Source: Flammulina velutipes (Eukaryota; Basidiomycota; Agaricomycetes; Agaricales; Physalacriaceae). Taken from it: DNA of 64,000 nucleotides. Position 1 is the first letter of the stretch. Every line of letters begins with the position of its first letter. The stretch covers positions 62,001-126,000 of the forward strand of contig CM022378.1 of assembly GCA_011800155.1 (NCBI GenBank). Direction: 5' to 3'. Made by a program: the position numbers and the translations under genes. The notes beneath the pieces are model-generated. The model searched no databases, had not been told where the DNA came from, and was given only the letters and a program-made list of their open reading frames with translations. Below, one piece after another: positions 56,254-64,000 of the stretch.

Positions 56254-57420
56254 TTGATGATTTTCCCCCCTACTTTCGCAATACATCCCTCCATATTTAC
56301 TCGCATAATAGATGTCTTAGCTTGTGCTGCCATCACTGCCCCGGGCCAGGTGGCCACCGCTGTGGTATCGATCAAGGGCACCAGCACGCTGGAAACCACT
56401 ATCTATATATCGTTCAACCAAGGCGCCCTTCCCCAGTCAGACGTCGCAAGCCATATCGAGAGTCTTTTTTCCACCCTCCGCGGTATAATCGTCAGTCCTG
56501 AAACTGTCAACACGCCCGGTATCAAATCAACTTTCTCTCAACTAGCGCAGTTGATGTACAAGTTCGGGTGGAAACTCTGGGAGTATTATCTTTTCAAGTG
56601 GATGATGTATATCCCATCAGCCCAAGCGGTCGTGGCCCAAGCAAAGAAGGATGCGCTGAGTGGGGCGGAAACGGCTCTGACTGTGGACCAGTGCGAAACT
56701 CTTTCTTCTCTACTAAAGGACATCTCGGACATAGGAGAGTATATGTCTGTTGCCTCGAAGGAGAACGTGATTCGTGCGATGACAGCTATCGGCGACAAGT
56801 GGCGGAATGCGGGTTACATTGACGCCGAGTTAAAGAATATGGTAGGGGAAGTCATTCCTAGAGCGAGCATTCTCATCGAGCTGGAGCGGCTCATCGCCAA
56901 AAGGGGCAAGTATTTCCCCCTGCAGCACTGGATAAACAAGATTGCATCGTTCCATGTCCATGGCCTCATCCTACTCGAGCTCCAGCTCGTACACTCCAAA
57001 CGGCTGAAACCCTTTCTATCTGGATCTTTCACCGTCGTGGTCGTCCCTTCCCCTCCACCTCACCCTGGCCTTGGTATTCGACTCAACCGCGAGACCTTCA
57101 CCCATATCGTCACTGCCATCAGAGAGGAATTCAGCGACAAACCGATCAAAAGTAACGTCCTACTCGGGAACCCACTTCTTGACGAGATGACGAACAATTT
57201 TATCGTTTCCGTTCTACCCTCAAGCGGGGAAGCCGCCCACGCTCATCCTTATGTGCACTCTGAACTCACAATGCTACAGTATTTGGTAGCGCATGGCATC
57301 GACTTTCTATCCTACTTTGGGGTCTCCAAGCTCCCATGCACAAGCTGCGAACTCTACTTGGACGCATTCGGTGAGGTTACCGGGCGCTTTATTTGCACTC
57401 ATGGTACCCTACGTCGATAA
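56254..57420 (+). CDS. OTT_1508-like deaminase-fold protein
   Basis: A 388-codon frame. The N-terminal 330 residues are mostly helical and unrecognised. The C-terminus carries a cytidine-deaminase-type zinc site: HSELTMLQYL (His335, Glu337) followed by YFGVSKLPCTSCELYLDAF (Cys362, Cys365). H-x-E plus P-C-x2-C with the phrase GVSKLPC is characteristic of the OTT_1508-like deaminase clade, which in bacteria occurs as toxin modules and in fungi as large lineage-specific families of unknown substrate. Cytidine or nucleic-acid deamination is inferred from the fold only. The start is 15 bp after the stop of the DUF6535 gene in the same orientation, so the two may be a single spliced transcript or fusion. 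Confidence 0.68.
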   Translation: MMIFPPTFAIHPSIFTRIIDVLACAAITAPGQVATAVVSIKGTSTLETTIYISFNQGALPQSDVASHIESLFSTLRGIIVSPETVNTPGIKSTFSQLAQLMYKFGWKLWEYYLFKWMMYIPSAQAVVAQAKKDALSGAETALTVDQCETLSSLLKDISDIGEYMSVASKENVIRAMTAIGDKWRNAGYIDAELKNMVGEVIPRASILIELERLIAKRGKYFPLQHWINKIASFHVHGLILLELQLVHSKRLKPFLSGSFTVVVVPSPPPHPGLGIRLNRETFTHIVTAIREEFSDKPIKSNVLLGNPLLDEMTNNFIVSVLPSSGEAAHAHPYVHSELTMLQYLVAHGIDFLSYFGVSKLPCTSCELYLDAFGEVTGRFICTHGTLRR

Positions 57421-58051
57421 GAAGAGTGATATAAGTACAATGGTAATGCATTCAATGTCAAAAAGAGACGTACTCGTTCCACGCTCACTCAATTTGGTGC
57501 CTCTTCCCTTGGCTGAACATATCGCGGGTGGTTTGTGAGATGAAAGTGCGCAGCAGCGAGCAATTATAAACTTCAGAAGACAGGTTGACCCAAGTACAAT
57601 CAGGTGCAAGCCTAGGCTTAGGCTACTTATCAAACGGTCCACGTGCCGTCGGGACTCGGCCTTGGGGCAATCTCTCGTCTAATTTCTTCCTCGCCTTGCC
57701 CTCATCATCAACTTCTCCTCGTATTCACTATAGTGGCGCTAGAACGAGATATACGAGGTAGATTGAATGTCGCAGCGAATGGGACAGCAGATGCGCGATA
57801 TCACAATGGACTATTTTCCCGCCTGCCATCGAGGATGCTGAGCCGAACTGTGACATTCTCAGGTAACACACTTGCACCACCACCTGCTTCTCAAGCGATA
57901 TCAAAAGTACAAGTAGGCAGCGACCTCGTCCGAGTTCATATGATAAGATGGGATAGAAGATAAACATTCATGATAAGATGGCCTTAGCCTGATGAAGAAC
58001 ACATTCAGTCAAAGCGTTGCGTATAGCTGTGAGTCGACTTTCCCTGGCCGT
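57421..58051. other. Intergenic between convergent genes
   Basis: 631 bp between convergent gene ends. Short frames on both strands, no domain and no repeat recognised. Confidence 0.4.
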
Positions 58052-61000
58052 CTATATTCCGCAGCTACGTCCAGATATCTCTAATCTCAGAAAACCGGCC
58101 TGCTCGAACCAGCTCGGATATACTGCATCTTGGTAAGAAAATAGTAATGGGCCAGCATTTTGCTTCACTAACCGTAAGATTGGCGGGGGGTATTTCAGCC
58201 TGTCCAGGTCCACCAGAGGCTGTAGCCTCAACACCTTCACCGAGAAGTTTTTGCTGAATTTCCTTAAGTAGCGGTCGGCGAAGAAGTTGGCTGGCAGGCC
58301 AGTAGGGGGACGACTGTCATGGTCTTTTCGTTTCAGAGAACGATCACGCGCCTCGGGCATATGACCTTGTGTTGCTGTGGCTTTGGCGTCTTGGTGATGA
58401 CGGACGGCGAGGTGAAGGTCGTCCAATACACGAAAGAACTCCGTTACTCGGGCGTCCTTATTACGCCAATTGGGTTCCAGAACAATGAGCCTGTCACCCA
58501 GGCGTGCATCTCGCTCGTCGTCGCTGTCAGCGAGATATGTTGTGGCCTCTAGGATCTCTGCATGGAACTCCAATCCGGGAAATAATTTGGCCACCTTCAT
58601 CCGTCGACAGTGACACTAGAAGCAATGTATGTTCAGAGAGTGACCGAAAGTACAGGATTCAACGTACCGAGCGCCGCCTCTGTGTCGTGCTACTTTCCTT
58701 CCGCTTTTCCAATGTTTGGAGTTCGTTATTTTCTTCCGTCCGGAGTGCTTTTGAGAATGAGGCTCGTCTATAACTGTAGTGCGTCCTGACGAGATCAGAT
58801 AGCGCCTTGCGTTTCCATTTACCATAGAAGGCTGTGTCAAATTCAGAATCGGATAAGATCTGCGTCACAATGTCGTCGACGGCCTTACGCGACCAGTTGG
58901 ATGACATGTCTCCTACCATGTCGAAAGCAAGACACCTAGGCTCGGGGCCACCGATTCCTTTCTCGTTGAATCGAGCGACTTCACGGCTTGGGGCCTCGGA
59001 CTGGGCCCAATCACGTATAAACTCGCGAATGAATCGCTACATTAGCACGTCAGTATACACGGTCTTGGTAGTTGCAGGTCTTTACCTGTGTTATTGTCTT
59101 GAAAGGATTGTATGGCTTCTTGTGCTGAGAAGATGGCTCAGGTTCCCCGTCAGATTCCTCATCAGCCTCGGCTCCTGGTTCAACGTCTTGGTCAAAATCA
59201 TCGTCTACTCGCATGTTAGACTTTGACGCAGTAGAACATGTTGGCTGAGTAGGAATATCCTCCTCGTGATGCCTTGAAGCGGATCTATGATGGATTCCTG
59301 GCGGTCCTACGTTCTTATTAATTCTGTCGTGATTGTGGAATGAGATATGCAGACCTTGACGGCTCGTCGCCCTTTCACCACGAGGCAGGTTTCTACCTAA
59401 GGGCGGAAACGGCAGTTGAGAAGCCCCGTATTGAGAGGCGAGGCATGGCGCGTTGACATCTACAGGACAGCGATGAGGTATAGTCCAAGAATTGACGAGA
59501 TTGACACACCGCTGGGCAGATTGGTATTGCTGGGTATGATAGGATACATTCTATGCTTTTCTTTGGCAACATCAGGCCCTGGTAAGTCACGAGGAGTTGC
59601 GCGCATTTGATTGGTGTCTACAGATCAGTTGTAATTGAGATACCATTGATAAATCATGAGAGCAACGTACCACAAGGTTTGCTGGCACGCGTGCTTGAGG
59701 GCATCTTTGACTTTCCTTTGGCAGTATCACGCCCAGGTTCAGGATGAGATGGCTTAGGCGTGACGGTCGGGCGTCGTTGATTGGCGTCTATCAAGCAGTC
59801 ATCAGCGAGATATTGATAGGATTCATGAGGGACGTACCACTAGGCTGGCTGGCATGCGTGCTTGAGGGCACCTTTGGCTTTCCTTTGGCAGTATCACGCC
59901 CAGGTTCAGGATGAGATGACTTAGGCATGACGGTCGGGCGTCGTTGATTGGCGTCTATCAAGCAGTCATCAGCGAGATATTGATAGGATTCATGAGGGAC
60001 GTACCACTAGGCTGGCTGGCATGCGTGCTTGAGGGCACCTTTGGCTTTCCTTTGGCAGTATCACGCCCAGGTTCAGGATGAGATGACTTAGGCATGACGG
60101 TCGGGCGTCGTTGATTGGCGTCTATCAAGCAGTCATCAGCGAGATATTGATGAAATTCATGAGGGACGTACCACTAGGCTGGCTGGCATGCGTGCTTGAG
60201 GGCACCTTTGGCTTTCCTTTGGCAGTATCACGCCCAGGTTCAGGATGAGATGACTTAGGCATGACGGTCGGGCGTCGTTGATTGGCGTCTATCAAGCAGT
60301 CATCAGCGAGATATTGATGAAATTCATGAGGGACGTACCACTAGGCTGGCTGGCATGCGTGCTTGAGGGCACCTTTGGCTTTCCTTTGGCAGTATCACGC
60401 CCAGGTTCAGGATGACATGGCTTAGGCGTGACGGTCGGGCGTCGTTGATTGGCATCTACAGGGCGGATTATAGTAAGATAGGGTTGGTAACTGAGAGAAA
60501 GATATACTAGAAATTGGATTTGCTGTGCGCGGTGGTGGGACCAGGTAGTCAGAGTCAGAATCGGATCGAGCTTCGTCAACAGTAGACAGAACATTTGTAT
60601 GTATTGTAGGCTGAAAGTGACGGGGGGTGGGCATCGGGGTATGAAGCTGGTTACTTGTCGGGCGAGAATTAACATGCGTAGATTTCGTTGGCACCGGTTT
60701 CATCAATCTGGCGTAACCGAAGGGGTTGGCAGCTAGTGATGTAAATCCTGGAGCAACTAAAGCAAGAGTGAGAAAAAAAATTACACAGGTGAAAAAAAGG
60801 ATACCTCGTTTAGGGGGAGTGGATACTGGAGTAGGGAGGCTGGATGGTCGGCTGCCGATGGGTGATCGCACCTGCATCTCATCCTCGTCATCACTGGAGC
60901 CTGGAAATGGGGTCAGCAGCTGTAGCTGTGTGGACGAAAGAAACAAACGAGGGATTGGCGAGCCTAGTACTGCCACTGGGTGATTTATATCAGATGCTGC

Positions 61001-64000
61001 AATAAAATTTCATGAGAGAACAGCGGCGTCCAGCAGAGCGACATTGCTCACCGTCGCCTGGTACTATGGCATCGGAACAATATGCTGTCAGACTGTGAGG
61101 GTGGAGATATAATATGGCCTACGAGAGACGTACGTTCTGGCACATAACCTTCGTCGCCCATGGATGAGTCCACCTGCATTGTTTCCTCGTCGTCACTCGA
61201 GCCGGGAGATGAAGTAAATGTTGGCAGCATCGAGGATGGAAGCGACAAACCCGTCACCTCTCTGCGGCTGGCAAATAGCGAGCCCCGCTCTGCTGTTGGG
61301 TGAATTTGGTCAGATGCTACAGCAAGAGCTGATTAGCCCGAAGCAGCGACCTGGCTATACGACATTGCTTACTGCCATCCGGTACTGAAGTGTCGATGTG
61401 AAATGCTGCCCAGTTGTCAGAGCCGAGATATGCAGCGCCGTGCGAGAGACGTACGTTCCGGCAGTTCATCTTCACTGCCCATGGGCGATCCCACCTGCAT
61501 TTCATCCCCATCCTCAACTGAGCCTAGTGATGTTGTCAATTCCCGTAACATGGTCAGTCGCGGGGGACGAACTAGAGGTCTCTTCATCGTCAGCTAGTGG
61601 GGAGCCGTACACCAGTTCGGGATCATCATGGTCGGATGCTGTGATAGGAGATTATTGGAGGTACTAGCAATGCGATGTTGCTTACCATCGTCTGGTACTA
61701 TAGCGTCGATGTGAAATGCTGCCCAGTTGTCAGAGTCGAGATATGCAGCGCCGTGCGAGAGACGTACGTTCCGGCAGTTCATCTTCACTGCCCATGGGCG
61801 ATCCCACCTGCATTTCATCCCCATCCTCAACTGAGCCTAGTGATGTTGTCAATTCCCGTAACATGGTCAGTCGCGGGGGACGAACTAGAGGTCTCTTCAT
61901 CGTCAGCTAGTGGGGAGCCGTACACCGGTTCGGGATCATCTTGGTCGGATGCTGTGATAGGAGATTATTGGAGGTACTAGCAATACGATGTTGCTTACCA
62001 TCGTCTGGTACTATAGCGTCGATGTGAAATGCTGCCCAGTTGTCAGAGTCGAGATATGCAGCGCCATGCGGGAGACGTACGTTCCGGCAGTTCATCTTCA
62101 CTGCCCATGGGCGATCCCACCTGCATTTCATCCCCATCCTCAACTGAGCCTAGTGATGTTGTCAATTCCCGTAACATGGTCAGTCGCGGGGGACGAACTA
62201 GAGGTCTCTTCATCGTCAGCTAGTGGGGAGCCGTACACCGGTTCGGGATCATCTTGGTCGGATGCTGTGATAGGAGATTATTGGAGGTACTAGCAATACG
62301 ATGTTGCTTACCATCGTCTGGTACTATAGCGTCGATGTGAAATGCTGCCCAGTTGTCAGAGTCGAGATATGCAGCGCCATGCGGGAGACGTACGTTCCGG
62401 CAGTTCATCTTCACTGCCCATGGGCGATCCCACCTGCATTTCATCCCCATCCTCAACTGAGCCTAGTGATGTTGTCAATTCCCGTAACATGGTCAGTCGC
62501 GGGGGACGAACTAGAGGTCTCTTCATCGTCAGCTAGTGGGGAGCCGTACACCGGTTCGGGATCATCTTGGTCGGATGCTGTGATAGGAGATTATTGGAGG
62601 TACTAGCAATGCGATGTTGCTTACCATCGTCTGGTACTATAGCGTCGATGTGAAATGCTGCCCAGTTGTCAGAGTCGAGATATGCAGCGCCGTGCGAGAG
62701 ACGTACATTCCGGCAGTTCATCTTCACTGCCCATGGGCGATCCCACCTGCATTTCATCCCCATCTTCAACTGAGCCTAGTGATGTTGTCAATTCCCGTAA
62801 CATGGTCAGTCACGGGGGACGAACTAGAGGTCTCTTCATCGTCAGCTAGTGGGGAGCCGTACACCGGTTCGGGATCATCATGGTCGGATGCTGTGATAGG
62901 AGATTATTGGAGGTACTAGCAATGCGATGTTGCTTACCATCGTCTGGTACTATAGCGTCGATGTGAAATGCTGCCCAGTTGTCAGAGTCGAGATATGCAG
63001 CGCCATGCGGGAGACGTACGTTCCGGCAGTTCATCTTCACTGCCCATGGGCGATCCCACCTGCATTTCATCCCCATCCTCAACTGAGCCTAGTGATGTTG
63101 TCAATTCCCGTAACATGGTCAGTCGCGGGGGACGAACTAGAGGTCTCTTCATCGTCAGCTAGTGGGGAGCCGTACACCGGTTCGGGATCATCATGGTCGG
63201 ATGCTGTGATAGGAGATTATTGGAGGTACTAGCAATGCGATATTGCTTACCATCGTCTGGTACTATAGCGTCGATGTGAAATGCTGCCCAGTTGTCAGAG
63301 TCGAGATATGCAGCGCCATGCGGGAGACGTACGTTCCGGCAGTTCATCTTCACTGCCCATGGGCGATCCCACCTGCATTTCATCCCCATCCTCAACTGAG
63401 CCTAGTGATGTTGTCAATTCCCGTAACATGGTCAGTCGCGGGGGACGAACTAGAGGTCTCTTCATCGTCAGCTAGTGGGGAGCCGTACACCGGTTCGGGA
63501 TCATCATGGTCGGATGCTGTGATAGGAGATTATTGGAGGTACTAGCAATGCGATGTTGCTTACCATCGTCTGGTACTATAGCGTCGATGTGAAATGCTGC
63601 CCAGTTGTCAGAGTCGAGATATGCAGCGCCATGCGGGAGACGTACGTTCCGGCAGTTCATCTTCACTGCCCATGGGCGATCCCACCTGCATTTCATCCCC
63701 ATCCTCAACTGAGCCTAGTGATGTTGTCAATTCCCGTAACATGGTCAGTCGCGGGGGACGAACTAGAGGTCTCTTCATCGTCAGCTAGTGGGGAGCCGTA
63801 CACCGGTTCGGGATCATCTTGGTCAGATGCTGTGATAGGAGATTATTGGAGGTACTAGCAATACGATGTTGCTTACCATCGTCTGGTACTATAGCGTCGA
63901 TGTGAAATGCTGCCCAGTTGTCAGAGTCGAGATATGCAGCGCCGTGCGAGAGACGTACGTTCCGGCAGTTCATCTTCACTGCCCATGGGCGATCCCACCT
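58052..64000 (-). CDS. Exon-array gene with tandem 39- and 56-residue repeats, 5' end outside window
   Basis: The gene runs leftwards from beyond 64000. Its first visible part is a tandem array of three-exon units (61524-64000), followed by diverged units (to about 60880), an array of five single-exon units (59671-60455), and then unique exons: an acidic linker with DDDFDQDVEPGAEADEESD, RFIREFIRDWAQSEAPSREV, FNEKGIGGPEPRCLAFDMVG, SRKAVDDIVTQILSDSEFD, KWKRKALSDLVRTHYSYRRA, and finally FHAEILEATTYLADSDDERD, ending near 58052. Repeats are serine-, acidic- and proline-rich and probably disordered; the C-terminal half looks globular and helical. I do not recognise the family, though the C-terminal part seems conserved-type. 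All inspected introns are about 47-50 nt with GT-AG ends. Confidence 0.65.
59671..60455 (-). repeat. 167-bp exon-intron tandem repeat (5 exons of 117 nt)
   Basis: Five exons end exactly 167 bp apart: 59671-59787, 59838-59954, 60005-60121, 60172-60288, 60339-60455. Each is 117 nt (39 codons), enters and leaves in phase 1, and is separated by a 50-nt intron GTACGTCCCTCATGAA...TGATAG. The encoded unit contains HPEPGRDTAKGKPKVPSS and HASQPS. A decayed sixth copy follows below 59620 (PGPDVAKEKH). Confidence 0.9.
60456..61523 (-). repeat. Diverged older units of the three-exon repeat
   Basis: Exon-A-like sequences recur at about 60902 (SSDDEDEMQVRSPIGS), 61203 (SSDDEETMQVDSSMGDEG) and 61523 (EDGDEMQVGSPMGSEDE), spaced about 300-320 bp, with substitutions and indels relative to the homogeneous array. 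They look like older members outside the recently amplified block. Confidence 0.75.
61524..64000 (-). repeat. 313-bp tandem unit containing three exons and three introns
   Basis: Seven full units (boundaries at 61836, 62149, 62462, 62775, 63088, 63401, 63714) and a partial eighth that runs off the window. In the unit ending at 61836, exon A is 61768-61836 (69 nt), intron 49 nt, exon B 61686-61718 (33 nt), intron 47 nt, exon C 61573-61638 (66 nt), intron 49 nt. The sum is 313 bp, with 168 exonic nt (56 codons). All introns are phase 1 with GT and AG ends. Units are nearly identical, differing at a few sites. Confidence 0.95.

Noticed and set aside
61398..63858. Plus-strand repeated frames (64 and 101 codons) every 313 bp
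   Set aside because: They ignore the perfect splice signals of the minus strand and have no start context or domain; they are shadows of the exon array.

Overview
This is intron-rich nuclear DNA from a fungus, most likely an agaricomycete basidiomycete. Coding exons are joined by short GT-AG introns of about 47-65 nt. The conserved genes are fungal (proteasome beta-3, a Dma1-like FHA-RING ligase, Vps39, Dcc1). Several families are ones I know mainly from mushrooms: DUF6535, Plavaka-like transposase, MLKL-NTD-like adaptor kinases, OTT_1508-like deaminase. There are no operons, rRNA genes or CRISPR arrays. Exon limits were read by eye from splice signals and frame, so outer limits are firmer than inner ones.

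Layout. 0-5.2 kb: two divergent protein kinases; the first has an N-terminal helical domain like the MLKL/HeLo-type adaptor. 5.2-9.3 kb: a doubtful small secreted ORF, a Dma1-like E3 ligase and a small unidentified protein. 9.3-16.5 kb: an AT-rich gene desert, then a 5.3-kb minisatellite (72/77/60-bp units) that ends exactly at a splice acceptor in front of a rhodanese exon. 17-19.2 kb: proteasome PUP3 and a probable INO80 Ies4-like gene in tight tandem. 19.3-22.6 kb: decayed alpha-galactosidase, inositol monophosphatase and cyclophilin genes. 22.6-25.4 kb: a 2.8-kb foldback transposon. 25.4-28.6 kb: an unidentified gene and a broken ribonucleotide reductase N-terminus. 28.7-32.5 kb: one member of a paralogous nuclear/coiled-coil family, an unidentified ORF and a decaying Dcc1. 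32.6-39 kb: a probable large transposon with one giant gene combining an Ulp1-like cysteine protease, a zinc finger and an RNase-H-like transposase core. 39-44.7 kb: a Plavaka fragment, then an AT-hook gene split by a second foldback element with a clean 7-bp target duplication. 45-53 kb: the second paralogue, a zinc-knuckle fragment, an unidentified gene, another ribonucleotide reductase fragment and a Vps39 truncated after its N-terminal domain. 53-57.4 kb: a DUF6535 membrane protein followed 15 bp later by a deaminase-fold protein. 58-64 kb: a gene running off the window whose exons are tandemly amplified in two separate arrays.

The most notable signal is in that last gene. One array is a 167-bp unit holding one 117-nt exon (5 copies). 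The other is a 313-bp unit holding three exons of 69, 33 and 66 nt (7 full copies and a partial one). Every intron is phase 1 and every unit adds whole codons (39 and 56 residues), so the gene can gain or lose genomic repeat units without losing its frame.

Overall the window is an accessory, TE-rich segment: a few intact housekeeping genes sit among many relics, young palindromic transposons and three unrelated tandem arrays.
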